A stretch of 39,778 bases of DNA from an uncultured Faecalibaculum sp. (lineage in GTDB: Bacteria; Bacillota_I; Bacilli_A; Erysipelotrichales; Erysipelotrichaceae), in the NCBI RefSeq assembly GCF_910588395.1, contig NZ_CAJUPA010000024.1:1-39778 (forward strand), in the 5' to 3' direction. Within the stretch, counting starts at the first letter, position 1; every line of letters begins with the position of its first letter. Below the pieces are notes generated by a model that saw only the letters and a program-made list of their open reading frames with translations, ran no database searches and was not told the origin of the DNA. Made by a program: the position numbers and the translations under genes. Of this stretch, positions 33,139 to 39,778 are shown in pieces.

Positions 33139-33258
33139 TATAACATAACGGGTATATTTACGGGAAATATCGGAGATTTTGCCCCATTTTATACCAGAAC
33201 GGATATAAAACGGGAAAAATGCAGGCGGACAGTGCTTCTTTATACCCGGTCGGATATA
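33139..33258. promoter_or_regulatory. Three HipB-type operators at exact 51-bp spacing
   Basis: TATAAC-N5-GGGTATA at 33139-33156, TATACC-N5-GGATATA at 33190-33207 and TATACC-N5-GGATATA at 33241-33258. Starts are 51 bp apart in both intervals. The first site overlaps the hipB -10. The arms resemble the TATCC/GGATA half-sites of E. coli HipB operators. The first two units also share ACGGGAAA after the site. Confidence 0.72.
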
Positions 33259-33304
33259 AAGGGCTTTGGATTATCGCTGGAACCTGGCCAGAAAAACTGT
33301 ATGC

Positions 33305-33344
33305 GAAAACGCACCGGACAGATTGACTGTCCGGTGCGTGTTTT
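33305..33344 (-). terminator. Terminator of nrdD
   Basis: ACGCACCGGACAG (33309-33321) pairs perfectly with CTGTCCGGTGCGT (33327-33339) around a 5-nt loop, with A/T tracts on both sides. It probably works in both directions and marks the right border of the AT-rich patch. Confidence 0.82.
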
Positions 33345-33364
33345 CTGATGTATATGGTCTGGGC

Positions 33365-35539
33365 CTACAGATGCAGGACCCGGTCCTTGATTTCCTGGGT
33401 GCGTCCCTGGTTCCAGAACTGCGTTCCGATATACCCGCAGGTACGCCGGGCCACGTTCATGGTTTCCTGGTTGTGGTTATGGCAGTTGGGACATTCCCAG
33501 ATCAGCTTGTGGTTTTCGTCCTCCACGATCTGGATCTCGCCGGTATAGCCGCATTCCTGACAATAGTCGCTCTTGGTGTTCAGTTCCGCATACATGATGG
33601 AATCATAGATGTGCCGCAGCAGAGCCATGACCGCCGGAATGTTGTTCTCCATGTTCGGGACTTCCACGTAGGAAATGGCACCTCCCGGAGAAAGCCGCTG
33701 GAACTGAGATTCAAAGGTGAGCTTGTCGAAGGCATTGATCTCTTCCTTCACATGCACGTGATAGCTGTTGGTGATATAACTGGCATCCGTAACCCCCGGG
33801 ATCATGCCGAACCGCTCCTGCAGCTTTTTGGCAAACTTGTAGGTGGTGGACTCCATCGGCGTGCCATAGAGAGAGAAATCAATATTGGTGGCCTGCCGCC
33901 ATTTGGCGCAGGCATCGTTCAGGTGCTGCATCACTTCCAGACCGAACTCCGTTCCCCCGGGCTGTGTGTGGTCTTTGCCTGTCATGTAGCGGACACATTC
34001 GCACAGACCGGCGTAGCCCAGGGAAATCGTGGAGTAGCCGCCGTAAAGAAGCTTGTCGATGGTCTCGCCCTTTTTGAGCCGGGCCAGTGCGCCATCCTGC
34101 CACAGGATCGGCGCCACATCGCTGGGGGTGCCCTTCAGCCGGTTGTGCCGGCACATCAGGGCTTTGTAGCAGAGCTCCAGACGCTCATCCAGGATTTTCC
34201 AGAAGGCGTCCATGTCCTGACCGGAGGAGCAGGCGGCATCCACCAGGTTGATGGTGACCACACCCTGGTTGAAGCGGCCGTAATACTTGGGCTTGCCTGC
34301 CGGTGTGACATAGGGAGTCAGGAAGGAACGGCAGCCCATGCAGGGATAGCAGTGGCCTTCTCCGTTTTTGTCGATTTTCAGACTCAGCATGCTTTTTTCG
34401 GAGATGTAGTCCGGCACCATCCGGTGCGCGGTGCATCTGGCTGCCAGCTCTGTCAGATAGTAGTACTCGGAACCCGGGGTGATGTTGTCAGCCTGCAGCA
34501 CATAAATCAGCTTGGGGAAAGCCGGCGTGATGTAGACACCCTTTTCGTTTTTCACGCCCTGGATCCGCTGCCGCAGCATCTCTTCGATGATCAGCGCCAG
34601 ATCGTGCCGCGTGGCAGGATCTTCCACTTCATTCAGATACATGAACACGGTCACAAAGGGGGCCTGTCCGTTGGTGGTCATCAGTGTGATGACCTGATAC
34701 TGGATGGTCTGAACGCCTTTCTCGATCTCCCGGCGAACCCGCATTTCCGCCATGGCATTGACCTGGTCCTCCGTGAAGGGCATTCCGGAGGACTCCAGCT
34801 CTTCCCGGACTTCCCGGCGGGCCTTGTCACGGCTCACCTGCACAAAGGGTGCCAGGTGGGACAGTGTGATGGACTGTCCGCCGTACTGGGAGCTGGCCAC
34901 CTGCGCAATGATCTGTGTGGCCACGTTGCAGGCAGTGGAAAAGCTGTGGGGTTTTTCAATCATGGTTTCGGAAATGACAGTGCCATTCTGGAGCATGTCT
35001 TCCAGATCCACCAGACAGCAGTTGTGCATGTGCTGGGCAAAATAGTCGGAATCGTGGAAATGGATGATTCCCTGTTCATGGGCTTCGATCACATCCTGAG
35101 GCAGAAGAAAGCGTTTCGTAATGTCCTTGGACACTTCGCCTGCCATATAGTCCCGCTGCACGCTGTTGACCAGCGGGTTCTTGTTGGAATTCTCCTGCTT
35201 CACTTCTTCGTTGTTGCGCTCCAGCAGACTCATGATCTGCTGGTCGGTGGAGTTGGCCTTGCGCACCAGCGCGCGTTCATAGCGGTAGGTGATATAGTTT
35301 TTCGCAACAGAAAAATACCCGTGGGACATGATTTCCTTTTCCACCATGTCCTGGATCTCTTCCACGCTGCTGGCACGTTTCAGTGTGGCGCAGGCAGCTT
35401 CCACTGCCCGGGAAATGGCCGTGATTTCCTCTTCCCCCATCTGATCACGGGATGTGGCCGCATTGGCTTTCCGGATTGCGTTTTCAATCTTGGATATATC
35501 GAACTGGACTTCTTCTCCGCTTCGCTTGATGACGTTCAT
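33365..35539 (-). CDS. nrdD: Anaerobic ribonucleoside-triphosphate reductase
   Basis: The class III glycyl-radical enzyme that makes deoxynucleotides in anaerobic growth. 724 residues. An N-terminal ATP-cone (MNVIKRSGEEVQFDISKIEN, allosteric control) is followed by the ten-stranded barrel with the ASSQYGGQS and MGCRSFLTPY cysteine loops. A C-terminal zinc site uses two CxxC pairs (CQECG and CPNCH), and the glycyl-radical loop is RRTCGYIG. Start at ATG 35539 after AGGAGGA; an upstream in-frame ATG at 35593 lies in the palindrome of the leader. Activated by NrdG, encoded about 16 kb away. Monocistronic with its own promoter and terminator. Confidence 0.97.
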   Translation of the reverse strand: MNVIKRSGEEVQFDISKIENAIRKANAATSRDQMGEEEITAISRAVEAACATLKRASSVEEIQDMVEKEIMSHGYFSVAKNYITYRYERALVRKANSTDQQIMSLLERNNEEVKQENSNKNPLVNSVQRDYMAGEVSKDITKRFLLPQDVIEAHEQGIIHFHDSDYFAQHMHNCCLVDLEDMLQNGTVISETMIEKPHSFSTACNVATQIIAQVASSQYGGQSITLSHLAPFVQVSRDKARREVREELESSGMPFTEDQVNAMAEMRVRREIEKGVQTIQYQVITLMTTNGQAPFVTVFMYLNEVEDPATRHDLALIIEEMLRQRIQGVKNEKGVYITPAFPKLIYVLQADNITPGSEYYYLTELAARCTAHRMVPDYISEKSMLSLKIDKNGEGHCYPCMGCRSFLTPYVTPAGKPKYYGRFNQGVVTINLVDAACSSGQDMDAFWKILDERLELCYKALMCRHNRLKGTPSDVAPILWQDGALARLKKGETIDKLLYGGYSTISLGYAGLCECVRYMTGKDHTQPGGTEFGLEVMQHLNDACAKWRQATNIDFSLYGTPMESTTYKFAKKLQERFGMIPGVTDASYITNSYHVHVKEEINAFDKLTFESQFQRLSPGGAISYVEVPNMENNIPAVMALLRHIYDSIMYAELNTKSDYCQECGYTGEIQIVEDENHKLIWECPNCHNHNQETMNVARRTCGYIGTQFWNQGRTQEIKDRVLHL

Positions 35540-35573
35540 GATCTGAAATTCCTCCTGGTCTGCTGTGTGTTGT

Positions 35574-35601
35574 GCAGATAGTTGAAGGTTCAACTATCTG
35601 C
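35574..35601. promoter_or_regulatory. 28-bp perfect palindrome in the nrdD leader
   Basis: GCAGATAGTTGAA (35574-35586) and TTCAACTATCTGC (35589-35601) around GG. It lies at about +5 to +32 of the nrdD transcript. It could be a repressor operator or a 5' mRNA stem. It does not match the NrdR box. Confidence 0.8.
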
Positions 35602-35612
35602 ACTGCTACGTC

Positions 35613-35641
35613 ATTATGGCCGAAAAATCCTGCGCATTCAA
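35613..35641 (-). promoter_or_regulatory. nrdD promoter
   Basis: On the minus strand TTGAAT (35636-35641), 17-bp spacer, CATAAT (35613-35618). The predicted start is near 35606, just ahead of the palindrome. Confidence 0.65.
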
Positions 35642-35732
35642 TCTTGAAATCCTCACCGAAAAGAGCATGGTCCGGCAGCTCCCTTACCTAAAGGGGATGA
35701 GGGGATCGTTAAAAAAATCACAGAGTGTTCTG

Positions 35733-36329
35733 TTACAAATCTGTCCTTGCGTACAGTGCCCGGCCGATGATCTGCACCGGAAGTTCTCCGATTTCCTGTT
35801 CCGTGAATACCATGGGCTCCACCTGGGGATTGGCTGCCTGGAGGATCCAGTAGCCTTTTTTCTTGATCAGTTTCTTGACCGTGGCCTCTTCATTGCCGAT
35901 GAGCACAATGGCAATGGAGCCGGAGGGAACGTCGTTGCAGGCTTTTACATACAGCAGGTCTCCGTCCAGAATGTGCGCCCCTTCCATGGAATCTCCCGTC
36001 ACCCGCAGAAAGTAGTCGCCCCGGTCAAAGTCTTCCTGGGACACCGACATGTAGCCGTCCAGGTTTTCCTCCGCCAGCAGTCCGTAGCCGGCTTTCACGG
36101 TGCCCAGCACCGGTTTTTCCAGCTGAAATTCAATGGCCTGGGTCAGCGCCTGGACATCTGTGCCCAGCAGCTCGGACAGGCGCTCCATCGTCGAGGGGGC
36201 AACGTGCTTGATCTGGCCCCGGCACCACCGGGAAACCGTGGAAGGCGTCACGCCGATTTTCTGGGCGATGTACAGATTCGTGGCATTGTTCTGCCGCTTG
36301 AACTCGGCAAGTATCTCTTGTATCTTCAT
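35733..36329 (-). CDS. XRE-S24 repressor, LexA/CI-like, self-cleaving
   Basis: 198 residues. An N-terminal XRE helix-turn-helix (about 15-65: YIAQKIGVTPSTVSRW) is joined to a C-terminal S24 peptidase domain. The Ser-Lys dyad is S114 in GDSMEG and K152 or K153 in EEATVKK. An Ala-Gly cleavage site, A80-G81, lies at the expected distance. Such proteins cleave themselves when RecA is activated by DNA damage and so derepress SOS genes. Classical LexA has a winged HTH, so this one is closer to phage CI or HdiR-type regulators. Divergent from a Y-family polymerase, with a shared operator. Minus-strand TATACT (36336-36341) is 6 nt before ATG and there is no Shine-Dalgarno. Confidence 0.92.
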   Translation of the reverse strand: MKIQEILAEFKRQNNATNLYIAQKIGVTPSTVSRWCRGQIKHVAPSTMERLSELLGTDVQALTQAIEFQLEKPVLGTVKAGYGLLAEENLDGYMSVSQEDFDRGDYFLRVTGDSMEGAHILDGDLLYVKACNDVPSGSIAIVLIGNEEATVKKLIKKKGYWILQAANPQVEPMVFTEQEIGELPVQIIGRALYARTDL

Positions 36330-36369
36330 GATTCAAGTATAACACAGGAAAGAGGACACACAAAATTGT

Positions 36370-36386
36370 TGCGCTATTATTGCGCA
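36370..36386. promoter_or_regulatory. Putative SOS-type operator between the S24 repressor and polymerase
   Basis: TGCGC (36370-36374), 7-bp spacer, GCGCA (36382-36386). It overlaps the -35 (TTGCGC, 36380-36385) of the polymerase promoter, whose -10 is TATGAT (36403-36408) with 17-bp spacing. It also lies upstream of the repressor's own promoter, so one site could control both genes. Confidence 0.6.
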
Positions 36387-36394
36387 TAGTCAAC

Positions 36395-36416
36395 GATGGG
36401 TTTATGATGGGTTTAT
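36395..36416 (+). repeat. 11-bp tandem duplication over the polymerase start
   Basis: GATGGGTTTAT occurs twice in tandem (36395-36405, 36406-36416) and covers the -10 and the first two bases of ATG 36415. Four ATGs fall in this stretch, but only 36415 is in frame. Confidence 0.85.
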
Positions 36417-37680
36417 GAATCGCGTTATTGTTCACAGCGACATCAATCACTGCTATGCCCAGCTGGAAGAAATGCGGCATCCGGCGCTTCGCCGGGTGCC
36501 CATGGCCGTCGGCGGAAGCGCCGAGAAGCGCCACGGGATCATTCTGGCCAAGAATGACCTGGCAAAGGCTGCAGGAGTCGTGACAGGAGAATCACTGAAT
36601 GAAGCCCGCCGGAAATGTCCGGATCTTCTCATTGTCCGCCCGGACTATGAGGTCTACATGGACTGCACCGAACAGATCAAGGCGGTCTACCGCCGCTACA
36701 CGGACCGGGTGGAATCCTTCGGACTGGACGAAGCCTGGTTCGATCTCACGGGAACCCGCCGGCTGAACGGCGATCCGGTGGCCCTGGCAAACCGCATTCA
36801 GAAGGAGGTCTATCAGCGCTTCGGCATCCGGGTTTCCATGGGAATTTCCTGGAACAAAGTCTTTGCGAAGCTGGGGTCCGATCTGGACAAGAACATGGGA
36901 TTCACCGTCATCACCCCGGAAAACTACCGCAGGCTGGTCTGGCCGCTTCCACTGGAGAAACTGATCATGATCGGCCGCCACACCCAGATCAAACTCAATG
37001 CCATGGGTCTGTTCACCATTGGGGATCTGGCTCTGACAGACGGTGTGGCCGTTGCCCGCCGGCTGGGAAAAAACGGCACCATGCTCTGGCGCTGTGCCCG
37101 GGGATTTGATGCTTCCCCTGTTCTGCGTAGCGGATATGAAGAGATGCCGAAATCCGTAGGCAACTCCAAAACACTGGTTCACGATGTCACGACCCTGGAA
37201 CAGCTGCATCAGGTCTGCCGCATCCTGTGCGAGTCCACGGCTGCCCGGCTGCGGGCCGGCAGACTCCGGGGGCGCGTCGTGTCCCTGGCCCTGCGGGGAA
37301 CCGATCTGCGCTGGAAGGGCTCCAGACAGCTGCGGCTGCCCCAGCCCACGGATCTGGCGGCAGATCTGTACAGCGCGGTGCAGGCGCTGATTGCCCGGCA
37401 GCAGCTGCAGCACATTTCGCTTCGCAGTGTCGGTGTGCAGGTCACGGATCTGGTGGCGGACTGCGGATTCGATCAGCCCGGTCTCTTTTCTGATCCGGAC
37501 AGCCGGCAGCGCCAGCGCAGCCTGGAGAAAGCCGTCAGCGAAATCCGGAGCCGCTACGGCAGTGACAAGTGCCGGATGGCTTCCCTGGAAACCGATCCGG
37601 AACTCACGGACTTTGATCCCCTGGGCCGGCTGCATCAGGTGCACCCCGTGGGGTTTCTGCGGGGGCCTTCCCGCGGGTGA
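36415..37680 (+). CDS. dinB: Y-family DNA polymerase (DinB / Pol IV type)
   Basis: A 421-residue translesion polymerase. Catalytic acids: D9 in VHSDINHCYAQ and D105-E106 in SFGLDEAWFDLT. Then come a thumb with helix-hairpin-helix (LNAMGLFTIGDLALTD), the little-finger domain (about 235-350), and a beta-clamp-binding motif QPGLF at 354-358. It is probably SOS-regulated by the divergent S24 repressor. The -10 at 36403-36408 is exactly 6 nt before ATG and there is no good Shine-Dalgarno, so the mRNA may be leaderless. An UmuC-type name is possible, but there is no separate UmuD; the S24 protein is a repressor. Confidence 0.94.
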   Translation: MNRVIVHSDINHCYAQLEEMRHPALRRVPMAVGGSAEKRHGIILAKNDLAKAAGVVTGESLNEARRKCPDLLIVRPDYEVYMDCTEQIKAVYRRYTDRVESFGLDEAWFDLTGTRRLNGDPVALANRIQKEVYQRFGIRVSMGISWNKVFAKLGSDLDKNMGFTVITPENYRRLVWPLPLEKLIMIGRHTQIKLNAMGLFTIGDLALTDGVAVARRLGKNGTMLWRCARGFDASPVLRSGYEEMPKSVGNSKTLVHDVTTLEQLHQVCRILCESTAARLRAGRLRGRVVSLALRGTDLRWKGSRQLRLPQPTDLAADLYSAVQALIARQQLQHISLRSVGVQVTDLVADCGFDQPGLFSDPDSRQRQRSLEKAVSEIRSRYGSDKCRMASLETDPELTDFDPLGRLHQVHPVGFLRGPSRG

Positions 37681-37732
37681 AAGGAGCCCCGGCAGGGAAG
37701 GGTGAACGGGAAGAAAGGAGGGAAGACGCAGA

Positions 37733-37972
37733 ATGAAGACCTATGTGGATGTGGTGACATACATTGCGGCGGACGGCCGGCTGCGGCCTCTGGAAATCTG
37801 CATGGAGCAGGGAAAGTATCCCATTGACCGCATACTGTCGGTTCATCAGCGGTTCAGCCCGGAAGGCGGCTGCGGCCTGTGCTATACCTGCCGCATCCGG
37901 GGCCGGCTCCGGTTTCTGTACTGGGAACACGACCGGTGGTTTGTGGAGAGCAGGGAGCCGGTTTGCGGCTGA
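37733..37972 (+). CDS. Small conserved protein following the Y-family polymerase
   Basis: 79 residues, with AAGAAAGGAGGG upstream. MKTYVDVVTYIAADGRLRPL, a central GGCGLCYTCRIRGR with two cysteines, and FLYWEHDRWFVES suggest a small beta-rich domain. Proteins of this kind often sit beside Y-family polymerases in Bacillota, similar in placement to DUF6504-type or YolD-type partners. The molecular role is unknown. Probably co-transcribed with dinB (52-nt gap). Confidence 0.72.
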   Translation: MKTYVDVVTYIAADGRLRPLEICMEQGKYPIDRILSVHQRFSPEGGCGLCYTCRIRGRLRFLYWEHDRWFVESREPVCG

Positions 37973-38337
37973 GGAGGACTTCCTTTATAATCTGTGGGAC
38001 AGAAGCAGAAATGTCTCCTGCCCTCCCCGGTGCAGAGTGCCGGCGGTGTTCCGGAAAGGGACAGCGGATGCAGGAGGAATCCGGAAGAGAATTCCGGTAT
38101 GCCCGATCATCAGACTTTTTGCAGACCGCAGGCCGGCTTGCGGCCTTTGGGGAGGAGGACCTCCCGGAACACGGAAAAGAAAGGAAAGCTCGCATTTCAA
38201 AGACGTCTGCAAAGGAAACAGCATGGACAGGCCGTGCCTGAAAGCCGGCGGCTGCTTCCAGACCGCAGTGCATGCTGCAGGAAGAATGACACCTGATGCA
38301 GCGTCATGCACCGAAAGGATATGCGAGCAGGAACCAT
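37963..38337 (+). promoter_or_regulatory. Promoter and long untranslated leader before the GNAT gene
   Basis: TTGCGG (37963-37968), 17-bp spacer, TATAAT (37986-37991). This is a near-ideal promoter that starts inside the end of the preceding gene and predicts a transcript start near 37998. About 340 nt follow before the GNAT ATG. I see no credible coding sequence there. Several possible stems are present (CCGCA at about 38128 with TGCGG, and GGAGG with CCTCC around 38151-38164). It could be a regulatory leader or a separate small RNA. Confidence 0.45.
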
Positions 38338-38892
38338 ATGTTAGTCATCAGAAAACCGCGGGAAGCGGAAATCAAGACACTGGCAGCGCTGGAACATGTG
38401 TGTTTTCCGGAAGAGGAAGCCGCTTCTTCCCAGGTGATGCGTGCCCGCTATGAAGCCTTTCCGGATAATTTCCTGGTCGCGGAAAGCGACGGGGTCATCC
38501 GGGGCTACATCAACGGCTGCAGTTCGGACTCCGGCACCCTCACCGACGACATGTATCATGACTGCTCGCTGCACGATCCCTGCGGCCCCTGGCTGATGGT
38601 CTTCGGACTGGGCGTGCATCCCAATGCCCGGCAGCACGGCCTGGCAGGCACGCTGCTGCGCAGCTTCATCGCCCTGGCCCGGAAACGCGGGCAGAAAGGC
38701 GTGGTGCTCACCTGCAAGGACCATCTCGTTCATTATTATTCCCGTTTCGGCTTTCAGGACATGGGTGTGTCCGAATCAGTCCACGGCGGCAAAACCTGGC
38801 ATGAGATGCAGCTGGTGTTTGACCGGGACGGACAGCCCGCCGGCCTGCTGCAGGCCGCGGCAGCGGGGCAAACAGACGGTTCGGATGAATGA
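38338..38892 (+). CDS. GNAT family N-acetyltransferase
   Basis: 184 residues from ATG 38338 (AGGAA just upstream); an in-frame ATG at 38296 adds nothing conserved. The acetyl-CoA-binding segment is PNARQHGLAGTLLRSFI. VVLTCKDHLVHYYSRFGFQDMG, with HYY-x-x-FGF, is typical of the arylalkylamine N-acetyltransferase-like bacterial group. Substrate unknown, probably an amine or amino acid. Preceded by a long untranslated region. Confidence 0.9.
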   Translation: MLVIRKPREAEIKTLAALEHVCFPEEEAASSQVMRARYEAFPDNFLVAESDGVIRGYINGCSSDSGTLTDDMYHDCSLHDPCGPWLMVFGLGVHPNARQHGLAGTLLRSFIALARKRGQKGVVLTCKDHLVHYYSRFGFQDMGVSESVHGGKTWHEMQLVFDRDGQPAGLLQAAAAGQTDGSDE

Positions 38893-38901
38893 AGAATGGT
38901 A

Positions 38902-38919
38902 TCCTCCTTGTAGAGGAGG
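38902..38919 (+). promoter_or_regulatory. Shine-Dalgarno that can be masked by a hairpin
   Basis: CCTCC (38903-38907) can pair with GGAGG (38915-38919), the near-perfect ribosome-binding site of the gene at 38930. The short stem suggests dampened or coupled translation. Confidence 0.4.
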
Positions 38920-38929
38920 TGAATCTGCC

Positions 38930-39136
38930 ATGAAAACAGAAGAACAGTTTCACATCGAATTCCTGCAGCAGAAGGCCCAGAGCCTGGGACTTTCCTTTGC
39001 GGACTATATGCTTTTCCTGATTTTTGAGACACTGGAACACGCACCGGCCCTGAACCCGGACAACAATACCGCCGGATTCGAACCGGAATGGGCACAGGCT
39101 TACCGGGAACAGAATCAGTCCGGCCAGGGACTGTAA
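38930..39136 (+). CDS. Small protein of unknown function
   Basis: 68 residues from ATG 38930, with AGGAGGT about 11 nt upstream. Mostly helical and acidic (EEQFHIEFLQQKAQSLGLSF, then ADYMLFLIFETLEHA, an amphipathic or partly hydrophobic helix). No transmembrane segment or known domain is recognised. It lies 37 nt after the GNAT gene and its stop lies at the start of a hairpin. Confidence 0.6.
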   Translation: MKTEEQFHIEFLQQKAQSLGLSFADYMLFLIFETLEHAPALNPDNNTAGFEPEWAQAYREQNQSGQGL

Positions 39137-39158
39137 AAAGGCCCGGGGCCTTTTCTTT
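39136..39158 (+). terminator. Hairpin terminator before the HD gene
   Basis: AAAAGGCCC (39136-39144) and GGGCCTTTT (39146-39154) with nearly no loop, followed by CTTT. It ends at the HD gene's ATG, so it might also limit read-through into it. Confidence 0.55.
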
Positions 39159-39710
39159 ATGTTCCGGATTCCAGAACAGGATCAGCAGCGGATCGTGGAA
39201 GTGTCCCGTCAGCTGTGCAGCCGGGGACAGCTCGGACAGACCAGAGAGTACATTCAGCACGGTCACACCACGGTGTATACCCATGTGCATCATGTGGCCC
39301 GCATTGCCCTGTGGCTCAACCGCCGTCTGGGCGTGAAAGCCGACAGAGACCGGCTGATCCGCAGCGCGCTGCTGCACGATTATTTTCTGTATGACTGGCA
39401 TGACCGGAACCACCGTCATCCCAGGCCCCATGGATTCCGGCACCCCCGGGTGGCCATGGAAACGGCCCATGCCCATTACGGGCTTCATGACCGGGAGAAG
39501 GATGCGATTCTTGGCCACATGTTTCCCCTGACGCCTCCCCCCAGGCACCGGGAAGGGTGGCTGGTGACCGCTGCGGACAAACTGAGCACCTTCCAGGAAC
39601 TCAGTGCCTGGTGGCGGAAAAAAGTCCGGTCCGCATCCGCCGGAGGCAGGGCCCGCATCCGCAGAAAACACAGCCTGCCGTCTTCGGCGTCTCAGTCTGA
39701 TCAGTCCTGA
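39159..39710 (+). CDS. HD-domain phosphohydrolase-like protein
   Basis: 183 residues. The HD metal-binding pattern is visible: histidines in HGHTTVYTHVHHV, the HD pair in ALLHDYFLYDWH, FRHPRVAMETA, HMFPL, and ADKLSTFQE with the distal aspartate. Small HD proteins of this type are common in Bacillota; the substrate is unknown. No Shine-Dalgarno precedes ATG 39159, which directly follows a hairpin, so the start is uncertain. The C-terminal tail is basic and serine-rich and runs into the terminator, which may reflect drift of the gene end. Confidence 0.82.
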   Translation: MFRIPEQDQQRIVEVSRQLCSRGQLGQTREYIQHGHTTVYTHVHHVARIALWLNRRLGVKADRDRLIRSALLHDYFLYDWHDRNHRHPRPHGFRHPRVAMETAHAHYGLHDREKDAILGHMFPLTPPPRHREGWLVTAADKLSTFQELSAWWRKKVRSASAGGRARIRRKHSLPSSASQSDQS

Positions 39711-39725
39711 GACGCTGTTTTTTTA
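39687..39725 (+). terminator. Terminator of the HD gene
   Basis: GCGTCTCAG (39687-39695) pairs with CTGAGACGC (39707-39715), followed by a T-rich tract. The stop codon lies inside the stem. Confidence 0.85.
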
Positions 39726-39745
39726 GAATATCCGAATATTGTTGA

Positions 39746-39778
39746 GGTCGCTGAGCACCTCTAAAGTTTCTGAATCAA
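39746..39778. other. Possible insertion-element end at the right window edge
   Basis: GGTCGCT (39746-39752), 8 nt, then CTAAAGTTT (39761-39769). The same two blocks occur in inverse orientation at 43-58 beside the truncated cas1. Too short to identify a family. Confidence 0.25.

Noticed and set aside
35540..35735. NrdR boxes upstream of nrdD
   Set aside because: The palindrome found does not resemble the AT-rich NrdR box and there is no tandem pair at the usual spacing.
37764..38453. Several open frames on both strands between the small dinB-partner gene and the GNAT gene
   Set aside because: No Shine-Dalgarno and no recognisable motifs; atypical residue composition.
1..39778. tRNA, rRNA, prophage or plasmid replication genes
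   Set aside because: None recognised in either strand.

Overview
The window looks like a chromosomal segment of a moderately GC-rich Bacillota (Firmicutes) gut-type bacterium. The best guess is Erysipelotrichia, inferred from gene content (cellobiose-type PTS, two MupG/DUF871 proteins, YtrA-type GntR/ABC operons, NrdD/NrdG, a CodY-like box); no rRNA or tRNA is present to confirm it.

Layout. 1-6022: tail of a type I-E CRISPR-Cas locus with a 5'-truncated cas1, a cas2-DnaQ fusion and an array of 72 repeats and 71 spacers. 6148-7984: divergent ung and folC. 8143-16293: a branched-chain amino acid operon, ilvB-ilvN-ilvC-ilvD-(DUF815 AAA+ ATPase)-ilvA-ridA, with a promoter, a CodY-like box and a strong terminator. 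16345-17714 (minus): a membrane protein and nrdG. 17785-22172: a GntR(YtrA)-ABC operon with a clear operator, then a second ABC operon. 22218-23372 (minus): brnQ, a branched-chain amino acid importer. 23457-29578: a sugar/cell-wall recycling region with two MupG-like proteins, a cellobiose-family EIIC, a DUF3284 protein and a UTRA-type GntR regulator, plus two copies of a TGGTATATACCA operator. 29663-30926: MarR plus flavodoxin. 30989-31453 (minus): macro-domain protein. 31571-33308: an AT-rich accessory patch with an AbiF/Abi_2-like gene that has two RN-x3-H HEPN-type motifs, a predicted ~60-nt convergent small RNA, and an orphan HipB-like regulator with three operators exactly 51 bp apart. 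33309-35641 (minus): nrdD. 35733-37972: an SOS-type module (S24/LexA-like repressor, divergent Y-family polymerase, small partner). 38338-39710: GNAT, a small protein and an HD-domain protein.

The most interesting signals are: (1) the AbiF-like dual-HEPN protein with a promoter- and terminator-delimited small RNA beside it, and an in-frame stop near its apparent N terminus; (2) six genes without a Shine-Dalgarno (ung, folC, nrdG, hipB, lexA-like, dinB) that each carry a -10 hexamer exactly 6 nt before ATG, implying a shared leaderless-mRNA architecture; (3) a CRISPR array with a displaced three-spacer duplication, a pair of spacers against the same protospacer differing only at wobble positions, and recognisable phage targets, next to a cas1 that may be broken by an insertion element whose other end may lie at the right edge of the window.
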